Of a DNA stretch of 8,805 bases, positions 1-4,857 are shown piece by piece (the first letter of the stretch is position 1; each line of letters starts with the position of its first letter). The stretch covers positions 1 to 8,805 of the forward strand of contig JAGOUG010000035.1 in the NCBI GenBank assembly GCA_018061375.1. Direction: 5' to 3'. A program made the position numbers and the translations under genes. The notes below the pieces were generated by a model, which was not told the origin of the DNA, ran no database searches, and saw only the letters and a list, made by a program, of their open reading frames with translations. The DNA comes from Candidatus Saccharimonadota bacterium. GTDB taxonomy: Bacteria > Patescibacteriota > Saccharimonadia > Saccharimonadales > UBA7683.

Positions 1-330
1 GGTATACGCGGAGTTCTGCATAGTTTTACAGATCGGCCGAAGCACTTAGAAAAAGCGCTAGAGCGGGGGCTATATATTGGTATAAACGGCATAGCAACGT
101 TTACGAGCCACGACTGGCAACGGGAGTTATTTAAGACAATCCCCATAGAATCAATTGTTGTAGAAACTGATACACCCTTCTTGACACCGCACCCATTCCG
201 TGGTACTATCAACAAGCCTGAAAATGTGATATATATCACAAACTTTTTGGCGGAGTTGAGAGGAGAAGATGTTACATACATTACAAAGTGCACTACAAAG
301 AACGCCCGAAGCCTCTTCGGACTCTCTTGA
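1..330 (+). CDS. tatD: TatD-family metal-dependent hydrolase, C-terminal part (partial at window edge)
   Basis: Frame 1 is open from the first base to a TGA at 328-330 and gives the last 109 residues of a TatD-family protein. These are TIM-barrel metal-dependent nucleases (3'-5' exonuclease/DNase) of the cytoplasm. Visible family marks are GVLHSF (His7 of the fragment, a metal-ligand position), YIGINGIATF, and IVVETDTPFLTPHPFRG, where Asp57 is the conserved C-terminal metal ligand. The protein ends with the usual NARSLFGL-type tail helix, so the C-terminus is intact. About 150 N-terminal residues lie outside the window. The last 62 bases overlap the start of the next small gene, which suggests cotranscription. 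The family assignment is secure; the substrate cannot be read from sequence. Confidence 0.93.
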   Translation, partial: GIRGVLHSFTDRPKHLEKALERGLYIGINGIATFTSHDWQRELFKTIPIESIVVETDTPFLTPHPFRGTINKPENVIYITNFLAELRGEDVTYITKCTTKNARSLFGLS

Positions 331-595
331 TACTGTATTTTTTGAAAAAGCTCCATCAGCTGAAATCTTTGCTATACCTGAATCTGCGGTAGCTGAGCCG
401 AGCCGAGTGCCACTACGGGGAACACTCTCTAATTTGGTAGTAGTAAATAATGAATCTCCGGAAGCTCGTACGGTTTCTGCCGCTGTATCAGACAGAGCAT
501 TACACGTAAGCGACCAAATTACACAGTTACGAGCAGGCGCTGCACACTATGGCGTATATGGCGTACAAAACAGAGGTAATAACCGTGCTGCGTAA
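269..595 (+). CDS. Small hypothetical protein (108 aa) overlapping tatD
   Basis: I do not recognise this protein. It starts with ATG just after a strong purine-rich Shine-Dalgarno run (GAGAGGAGAAG) located inside the end of tatD, and this is the main reason to call it real. The product is hydrophilic and rich in Ala, Ser, Val and Glu, with no membrane segment, no cysteine and no catalytic motif that I can see. The central stretch (residues about 46-80) has a mixed Val/Ala character compatible with a short folded or helical part; the rest looks loosely structured. It overlaps tatD by 62 nt and the following gene by 47 nt, so it could also serve as a coupling leader for the 549-1004 gene. A spurious frame is possible. 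Confidence 0.55.
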   Translation: MLHTLQSALQRTPEASSDSLDTVFFEKAPSAEIFAIPESAVAEPSRVPLRGTLSNLVVVNNESPEARTVSAAVSDRALHVSDQITQLRAGAAHYGVYGVQNRGNNRAA

Positions 596-1004
596 GGTAC
601 TCAATGTTATTCTGGGTAAGCAGATTACTGATAGTATCTACGGTGGTCTCCCGCAGTTTAATGGTACACACCACTATTCAAGAATTGAACGAGATTATAT
701 TGCAAAAGAAGCCGAAGTTGGCGCATGGGTACTTGGTGATATACCTGCCGGACACACTAGAAAGTTCTTCTGCTTAGATACTCACACCTGGGTATGGCAC
801 GAACAGTGGACAGATCAAGAAGGCAACGTTCGGACATCTCACGTCCAGTATGATATTCGTACGGACGGCATTTTAAAGCGGGTGAATGGCGGATCTTCAA
901 GTAAACTTTCTGGCCAAGAACTCATAAATTTTGATCTAGCGGTGACGCGGTACTACCACGAAGTCAGTAGCCGCGTGTATGGCCGAACTGTTGCTACTGC
1001 CTAA
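549..1004 (+). CDS. Hypothetical protein, Trp/Tyr-rich (151 aa)
   Basis: The function is unknown. The protein has an amphipathic N-terminus (KTEVITVLRKVLNVILGKQI) followed by a soluble domain with an aromatic, charged core: AWVLGDIPAGHTRKFFCLD, then HTWVWHEQWTDQEGN, then a beta-like run VQYDIRTDGILKRVNG, and finally a helix FDLAVTRYYHEVSSRVY. The pattern resembles a compact alpha/beta domain. I have the impression that similar proteins occur in Saccharibacteria, but cannot verify it. The start is ambiguous: ATGGCGTAT is followed at once by ATGGCGTAC, an imperfect 9-nt duplication giving two Met candidates (549 and 558). GAGCAGG at 531-537 is a weak ribosome site. The 47-nt overlap with the preceding gene suggests translational coupling. 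Aromatic density and length argue for a real gene. Confidence 0.8.
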   Translation: MAYMAYKTEVITVLRKVLNVILGKQITDSIYGGLPQFNGTHHYSRIERDYIAKEAEVGAWVLGDIPAGHTRKFFCLDTHTWVWHEQWTDQEGNVRTSHVQYDIRTDGILKRVNGGSSSKLSGQELINFDLAVTRYYHEVSSRVYGRTVATA

Positions 1005-1017
1005 ATAACCGTATAGT
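991..1017 (+). promoter_or_regulatory. Possible promoter of the cysteine desulfurase gene
   Basis: A good -10 box TATAGT lies at 1012-1017, with a weaker TTGCTA at 991-996 and a short 15-nt spacer. Transcription would begin about 1023-1025, only a few bases before the ATG at 1028, and no Shine-Dalgarno sequence is visible. This is inferred from consensus matching only. Confidence 0.35.
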
Positions 1018-1027
1018 AGAACATAGT

Positions 1028-2185
1028 ATGGATACAATTTACCTAGACTACGCAGCAGCTACTCCAATGGATGAGGCGGCTATAGCTGTTATGCAACCAT
1101 TTTTAAATACTCAGTTTTATAATCCTTCAGCAATCTATGAACCTGCCCGTCAAGTTAGAAAAACACTCGAGGCCGCTAGGGCTACAGTAGCAGATGTGCT
1201 CGGCTCTAAAGATCAGGAGATACTTTTTACTGCAGGCGGTACAGAGGCTAACAACCTCGCTATTCATGGAGTGATGCAGACTTACCCTGGTGCGCACATG
1301 ATTGTTTCAGCAGTAGAGCATGAATCTGTACTCGAGCCAGCAAAACAATACGATTACTCTGTTGTATCCGTTACGAACAAGGGGCTAATTGATGTAGATA
1401 CGCTTAAATCACTGATAACGCCACAGACAGCGCTTATTAGCGTTATGTATGCAAATAACGAGATAGGTACAATACAGCCAATAAAACAGCTCACAGAGCT
1501 CGTAAATGGTGTCAGAACACAAAGACTAGCGTCTGGCAATACCATGCCTTTGTATGTACACACCGATGCCTGTCAGGCAGCAAATTATCTAGATCTGCAC
1601 GTTTCACGACTCGGTGTAGATTTAATGACCCTTAATGGAGGTAAGATCTATAGTGCAAAACAGAGTGGTTGTTTGTATGTTGAAAAGTCTGTGCACCTAA
1701 AACCTATAATAAGTGGTGGAGGCCAGGAGCGTGGCCTCAGAAGCGGGACAGAAAATGTAGGTAATGCGGTTGCTTTTGCGACTATGTTGCAGAAAGTTCA
1801 AAACTCTAAAAGGGGTGAAACCGACAGGTTGCTAGAACTGACCCAGACATTATTTGCGACACTATCGCATAATCTACCGCAGATTCGTCTCAATGGTGAT
1901 GCGACTAAACGACTCCCCAATAATCTTAATATTTGTATTCCTGGCGTAGATGGTGAACGGTTGGTTATGGAGCTTGATGAAGCAGGTATTTTGGCAGCTA
2001 CCGGTAGTGCGTGTACTGCAAGTAGTGATGAACCGAGCCATGTACTTATTGCCCTTGGTCTAAATGAGGCCGATGCAAGTGCAAGCCTACGACTCACCCT
2101 AGGTAGGGGTACTACCGAAACTAATATTGCACAAGCAGTCACAACCATCACGGACGTCATACAAAAGCATCGTTTATTGGTATAA
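1028..2185 (+). CDS. iscS: Cysteine desulfurase, group I (IscS/NifS/YrvO type)
   Basis: PLP enzyme that converts L-cysteine to alanine and leaves a persulfide on its own cysteine for tRNA thiolation or Fe-S cluster assembly; cytoplasmic. It has 385 residues, a normal family length. Seen in order: N-terminal YLDYAAATP; TAGGTEANNLAI; VEHES with His98 (stacks on PLP); MYANNEIGTIQPI; HTDACQ with Asp180 and Gln183 (PLP contacts); the Schiff-base Lys206; SGGGQERGLRSGTEN; and GSACTASSDEPSHVL with catalytic Cys329. Oddity: the residue before Lys206 is Gly (GGK) where the family usually has His (HK), and the following GPKG is SAKQ. The active residues are all kept, so activity is expected. The mnmA gene lies 573 nt downstream, pointing to sulfur supply for s2U34. 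Which subfamily it belongs to (IscS or YrvO) cannot be settled from this sequence alone. Confidence 0.95.
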   Translation: MDTIYLDYAAATPMDEAAIAVMQPFLNTQFYNPSAIYEPARQVRKTLEAARATVADVLGSKDQEILFTAGGTEANNLAIHGVMQTYPGAHMIVSAVEHESVLEPAKQYDYSVVSVTNKGLIDVDTLKSLITPQTALISVMYANNEIGTIQPIKQLTELVNGVRTQRLASGNTMPLYVHTDACQAANYLDLHVSRLGVDLMTLNGGKIYSAKQSGCLYVEKSVHLKPIISGGGQERGLRSGTENVGNAVAFATMLQKVQNSKRGETDRLLELTQTLFATLSHNLPQIRLNGDATKRLPNNLNICIPGVDGERLVMELDEAGILAATGSACTASSDEPSHVLIALGLNEADASASLRLTLGRGTTETNIAQAVTTITDVIQKHRLLV

Positions 2186-2186
2186 T
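2178..2186 (+). promoter_or_regulatory. Extended -10 promoter before the DUF218-mnmA pair
   Basis: TGgTATAAT at 2178-2186 is a perfect extended -10 element. It spans the stop codon of the cysteine desulfurase gene (TAA 2183-2185). The region 17 nt upstream (CATACA, 2158-2163) is a poor -35, which extended -10 promoters tolerate. The expected start, about 2193, leaves a leader of about 2 nt before the ATG at 2195. Confidence 0.5.
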
Positions 2187-2194
2187 AAAAGCAT

Positions 2195-2761
2195 ATGAAG
2201 AGCTTGGCTTCGGTGATTATATTTGTGTGTGGCATAGTCGTGCTATTCGTGGTGCTCATTAGCTTGTATTTACCAATATCTGACCAACTTGTGAAGGCCG
2301 ATGCAATTGTAGCGGTAAGTGGTGGCGATACCCAGGGGAGGGCAATGCACGCGATTGATATATATCAAAAGGGTTATGCACCGCGACTCATCTTCTCTGG
2401 TGCAGCCGCAGATCCAAATAGTGCCAGTAATGCCAAGGTAATGATGGCTACTGCGGCCTCTCGCGGTGTGCCACCAGAGGCAATATCACTTGATGAGTAT
2501 TCTCGTGATACCAAAGAAAATGCTGAAAAAAGCAAGGAAATTATTGGGGATGATTCAACAATAATTTTGGTTACAAGTGATTACCACCAGCGCAGAGTGA
2601 ACCGCGAGTTTCAGAAAGCCCTCGGACCAGACGTAACACTAATAAATGCGCCCGCTAAAGATAAAAATTGGGGCAGAAAGAGTTGGTTCCTGAGCCCATA
2701 CGGATGGTATATATCTTTAACTGAACCAGCAAAACTGTTGTTCTCTCGGTTTAGTGCATGA
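2195..2761 (+). CDS. DUF218 (YdcF/SanA/ElyC-like) membrane-anchored protein
   Basis: The 188-residue protein has one N-terminal hydrophobic segment (about residues 5-26) acting as membrane anchor or uncleaved signal, then a DUF218 domain that probably faces outward. Family marks: ADAIVAVSGG near the domain start; R-A-x-x-A-I-D-I-Y-x-K-G-Y-A-P-R-L-I-F-S-G; SNAKVMMATAASRGVPPEAI; the SRDTKENAEKS helix; and VTSDYHQRR with Asp129 and His131, typical of the C-terminal half of the fold. Family members are linked to envelope or peptidoglycan-related tasks (SanA, ElyC), but the biochemical activity is not established, so no function is assigned. The gene starts 9 nt after the cysteine desulfurase stop and its TGA overlaps the mnmA ATG (ATGA), so it is translationally coupled to mnmA despite no obvious functional link. 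Confidence 0.88.
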   Translation: MKSLASVIIFVCGIVVLFVVLISLYLPISDQLVKADAIVAVSGGDTQGRAMHAIDIYQKGYAPRLIFSGAAADPNSASNAKVMMATAASRGVPPEAISLDEYSRDTKENAEKSKEIIGDDSTIILVTSDYHQRRVNREFQKALGPDVTLINAPAKDKNWGRKSWFLSPYGWYISLTEPAKLLFSRFSA

Positions 2762-3810
2762 GCAAGCGTGTATTTGTTGGTATGAGCGGGGGCGTAGACA
2801 GCTCAGTTACGGCTGCCCTGCTTTTAGAGCAAGGTTACAACGTCACTGGTGTTTTTATGAAGAACTGGGCGCAAGATTTGCCTGGTTTTAAGTGCCCGTG
2901 GCGTGAAGATCTGGCTGATGCAAAACGAGTTGCCGTGCAGATTGGTATTCCCTTTAAAATCTATGATTTTCAGAAGGAGTACAAACAAAAAGTTGTTGAC
3001 TATATGATTGCCGAGTATCAGGCTGGGCGTACACCGAACCCCGATATAATGTGTAATCAGGAAGTTAAATTCAAGCTGTTTTTAGAAGCCGCACTTGAAG
3101 ATGGTGCTGATATGATTGCGACCGGACATTATGCCCGCGCCGTAAACGGAGAGCTACTCAGAGCGGTTGATGACAATAAAGATCAGACGTACTTTTTGTA
3201 CAGGGTTACAAAGGAGGCGCTTAGTAAAACATTATTCCCGCTTGGTGGCATGAAGAAGCCGGATGTCCGCAAAAAAGCGGCAGACCTAGGACTCATTACT
3301 GCAGCCAAGAAGGACTCTGTCGGAATTTGTTTTGTTGGCCAGATCGGTATAAAAGATTTTCTAAAAAATTACGTGACAACCGTACCAGGCTCAATTATTG
3401 ATTCAGCTACTAGAGAGGTTATTGGGCAGCATGAGGGTGCAATATTCTACACAATTGGCCAGCGTCACGGTCTCGACGTTGGTGGCGGTATACCCTACTA
3501 CGTTATCGGTAAAGATATGACTAAGAACGAGGTTTACGTTACCACGGATATAAATGATGGCGTGTTATGGCAGTCTAAGTTTAATGTTGCAGATGTGCAC
3601 TGGATTAATCCTAATTACCAAATACCATCTAATAACTACCAATTTCAAGTTCGTACCCGTCACAGAGCACCACTCATTAGTTGCACAATTTCAGAGGTTG
3701 GGGATATCCTTACCGTTCAGTTGAAAGACGAAATCAGAGCCCTTACCCCTGGACAGTCTGCGGTTTTTTATGATGGCGATGTCTGCACTGGTGGCGGTGT
3801 AATTATCTAA
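2758..3810 (+). CDS. mnmA: tRNA-specific 2-thiouridylase MnmA
   Basis: ATP-dependent enzyme that inserts sulfur at C2 of the wobble uridine U34 in tRNA-Lys, -Glu and -Gln. At 350 aa it is close to the family norm. The N-terminal PP-loop ATP site reads GMSGGVDSS (from about residue 8). DLADAKRVA and the GRTPNPDIMCN segment follow, with catalytic Cys99. ATGHYAR, DQTYFLYR and LITAAKKDSVGICF come next, the last carrying the second catalytic Cys191. FYTIGQRHGLDVGGG and the C-terminal beta-barrel (RHRAPL, LTPGQSAVFYDGDVCTGGGVI) complete the domain order, so the enzyme is full length. Its ATG overlaps the DUF218 stop. The stop lies 8 nt inside the convergent downstream gene. Sulfur probably comes from the nearby cysteine desulfurase. 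Confidence 0.97.
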   Translation: MSKRVFVGMSGGVDSSVTAALLLEQGYNVTGVFMKNWAQDLPGFKCPWREDLADAKRVAVQIGIPFKIYDFQKEYKQKVVDYMIAEYQAGRTPNPDIMCNQEVKFKLFLEAALEDGADMIATGHYARAVNGELLRAVDDNKDQTYFLYRVTKEALSKTLFPLGGMKKPDVRKKAADLGLITAAKKDSVGICFVGQIGIKDFLKNYVTTVPGSIIDSATREVIGQHEGAIFYTIGQRHGLDVGGGIPYYVIGKDMTKNEVYVTTDINDGVLWQSKFNVADVHWINPNYQIPSNNYQFQVRTRHRAPLISCTISEVGDILTVQLKDEIRALTPGQSAVFYDGDVCTGGGVII

Positions 3811-4186
3811 TGTAACGTTCTTCAGCGTCAGTCGCTGGTGCAAGAAACTGAGATATTTGACTTCCCATGTCCATTGCACTTTGGTAGCTAAGTTGCTGCG
3901 CTGCCCCTGTAGGGAGGTGACTATTACCATCGTAATATGCAGGCACGGTGTCTGGTGTTAGCGCGAGCAGAGCCTGACCGGCTCTTCTGAGTTTTGAGGG
4001 CTTTTCTACTAGCTGGATGACAGTTTCGGAGCCGTTCGCAAGACGCGTAATAGCTCTCTTAAACGATATTGATCGCGGATCAAACTGCCTGTATCGTGCG
4101 ATGTCATATAATCCAGCTTCTCTGGTGGTTTCAAATGTAATCTCAACATTATTTGTATCACTTCTGTGCCCTTGCCGTAGTTCCAT
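3803..4186 (-). CDS. Hypothetical protein (127 aa), convergent with mnmA
   Basis: I do not recognise this protein. The ATG at 4186 is preceded on the minus strand by AGGAGA with a 4-nt gap, a strong ribosome site that fixes the start. The product is soluble and has no membrane segment or cysteine. The N-terminal half looks like a beta-rich domain (NNVEITFETTREAGLYDIARY, then ETVIQLVEKP); the middle is RRAGQALLALTPDTVPAYYDG; the tail is Gln/Ser-rich and probably helical (AAQQLSYQSAMDMGSQISQFL). Its stop overlaps the end of mnmA by 8 nt, leaving no room for a terminator between them. The 265 nt upstream contain the structured repeat block, which could be its 5' leader. No function is inferred. 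Confidence 0.75.
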   Translation of the reverse strand: MELRQGHRSDTNNVEITFETTREAGLYDIARYRQFDPRSISFKRAITRLANGSETVIQLVEKPSKLRRAGQALLALTPDTVPAYYDGNSHLPTGAAQQLSYQSAMDMGSQISQFLAPATDAEERYIR

Positions 4187-4256
4187 CGTATCTCCTGGTT
4201 ATGAAGACTATGATGACAGCAGACGCTCAGTTGTTCAAGCACGAGCACTATTTTTG

Positions 4257-4443
4257 GGTATGAAAATACCGTGCGAGGCGAGGAGCGCAGGGCTCAAACT
4301 CGGTGCACACCAAAATATATTCTGGTGTGCACATCGCACGGTAAAACTTGTTGAAGAAGAGATAGTCTACAGACATTCGCGTGAGAGCGAACTTCTTACT
4401 TCACCCTGCAGTAGCAGGGCTAGTCTGTCACGACAAGCTAGGC
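4257..4443. ncRNA. Candidate structured RNA: three-way junction plus multi-hairpin domain (strand unresolved)
   Basis: Domain 1: stem P1 pairs 4267-4276 with 4334-4343 (10 bp, TACCGTGCGA). Inside it, P2 pairs 4279-4282 with 4299-4302 and 4283-4286 with 4292-4295 (8 bp with an AAA bulge). P3 pairs 4303-4312 with 4323-4332 (10 bp, GTGCACACCA). P2 and P3 abut directly, with linkers of 2 and 1 nt: a compact three-way junction. Domain 2: 4347-4353 with 4431-4437 encloses 4369-4374 with 4423-4428 (ACAGAC/GTCTGT), which encloses hairpins 4376-4380/4387-4391 and 4404-4409/4414-4419 (loop AGTA). AAGAAG 4354-4359 can pair with CTTCTT 4392-4397 as a pseudoknot. Strand clues conflict: a U-G pair (4352-4432) and a GAAA loop favour +; a G-U pair extending P3 to 13 bp with a UAUA loop favours -. 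On - it could be the leader of the 4186 gene. It matches no SRP, RNase P, tmRNA or riboswitch motif I know. Confidence 0.5.
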
Positions 4444-4468
4444 CAAAGGAACTACTCCTCGGTTTTGG
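4443..4468 (-). other. Hairpin spanning the stop codon of the membrane-protein gene
   Basis: CCAAA and TTTGG ends plus an inner AGGA/TCCT stem (4447-4450 with 4456-4459) fold around the TAG stop of the GC-rich membrane gene, with a 4-nt bulge (accg). No U tract follows on either strand, so this is not a clear intrinsic terminator. It might still protect or define the 3' end of that mRNA, or belong to the adjacent structured block. Confidence 0.3.
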
Positions 4469-4763
4469 GTTCGAGCAAGATGAACACATCATTGATCACA
4501 CCAATTGCCACGTCGTGGATGATCCACGCCAGGAACATCAGTCCTCCGGTGATGGTGATGATTCCAGCGAATGCCGCCATGACGATTGCACCCGCCACGA
4601 AGCTGGTGAAGCAGACACCACCCCACAGCCCGACGAACAGTGCAGCCAAGAAGGCCTTCCTGATGGGAACGTATTCGCCCTCAGGATCGGCGGCAACAGT
4701 TGTGTTGACTTTTGCGGTCAAGGTTTCTTCCCCAATTGTTAAGCGGCCACCGGTTGGTGACAT
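4452..4763 (-). CDS. Small integral membrane protein with foreign-looking, GC-rich codons
   Basis: I do not recognise this protein. From ATG 4763 it has 103 residues: a polar N-terminus (about 36 residues), two adjacent hydrophobic helices (about 37-59 and 60-82, Gly/Ala-rich with TITGG between), a weaker hydrophobic stretch (84-97) and an acidic end EPKTEE. Codon use differs sharply from its neighbours: all 7 Phe are TTC and 9 of 11 Ile are ATC. Three lines of 60 bases (4501-4680) are 57-62% GC by my count, well above the AT-rich genes around it. This suggests either transfer, perhaps from an actinobacterial host, or strong expression bias. Start choice: an ATG at 4769 overlaps the -10 box, so 4763 fits the promoter better; a TTG at residue 15 preceded by GGGGAAG is an alternative. 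Confidence 0.75.
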   Translation of the reverse strand: MSPTGGRLTIGEETLTAKVNTTVAADPEGEYVPIRKAFLAALFVGLWGGVCFTSFVAGAIVMAAFAGIITITGGLMFLAWIIHDVAIGVINDVFILLEPKTEE

Positions 4764-4767
4764 GCAC

Positions 4768-4796
4768 ATAATAGCACTTTATATTATAATTGTCAA
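4768..4796 (-). promoter_or_regulatory. Strong sigma-70-type promoter of the membrane-protein gene (leaderless layout)
   Basis: On the minus strand, TTGACA (4796-4791) is a perfect -35, followed by a 17-nt spacer and TATTAT (4773-4768) as -10. The first purine at the normal distance is A4763, the A of the ATG chosen as start, so the transcript would be leaderless. This is the best consensus promoter in the window. Confidence 0.7.
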
Positions 4797-4821
4797 TAGT
4801 AATGGAGCCTCATGCGATTAC

Positions 4822-4850
4822 TTTTCAATACGAGTTACCTCTGTTATACT
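4822..4850 (+). promoter_or_regulatory. alaS promoter with extended -10 (leaderless layout)
   Basis: TGtTATACT (4842-4850) is an extended -10 with a TTTTCA -35 (4822-4827) at 17 nt. The start codon A is at 4858, 8 nt after the -10, so the mRNA would have no or almost no leader. No Shine-Dalgarno is present. It is divergent from the minus-strand promoter at 4768-4796. Confidence 0.6.
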
Positions 4851-4857
4851 ACAAACC

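Noticed and set aside
1798..2259. A 153-codon minus-strand frame inside the cysteine desulfurase gene.
   Set aside because: Shadow frame of a gene with clear catalytic motifs; Ser/Pro/Arg-rich translation without domain character.
328..2761. Recoded UGA codons (genetic code 25).
   Set aside because: TGA acts as terminator of the tatD fragment and the DUF218 gene at the expected protein ends, and no conserved gene contains an in-frame TGA.
3823..3837. Hairpin CAGCG-TCAGT-CGCTG just after mnmA as a terminator.
   Set aside because: Only 5 bp, no T tract on either strand, and it lies inside the coding region of the convergent gene.
4290..4312. tRNA-like end: a CTCAAA loop followed by GTGCACACCA.
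   Set aside because: No acceptor, D or anticodon arms can be formed, the loop lacks TTC, and the CCA is part of a perfect inverted repeat.
4257..4443. CRISPR array or transposon end as the source of the repeats.
   Set aside because: The repeats are inverted pairs of different sequence, not regularly spaced direct copies, and no transposase or cas gene is nearby.
4017..4742. A 241-codon + strand open frame across the 4186 gene, repeat block and membrane gene.
   Set aside because: Its translation is low in order, rich in Asp/His/Ser and Cys, and runs antisense to two better-supported genes; no SD site.
4381..4857. An in-frame upstream extension of alaS giving a 790-residue protein.
   Set aside because: The added part is antisense to the GC-rich membrane gene and the repeat block, resembles no AlaRS sequence, and the family's N-terminal motif begins at 4858 just after a good promoter.
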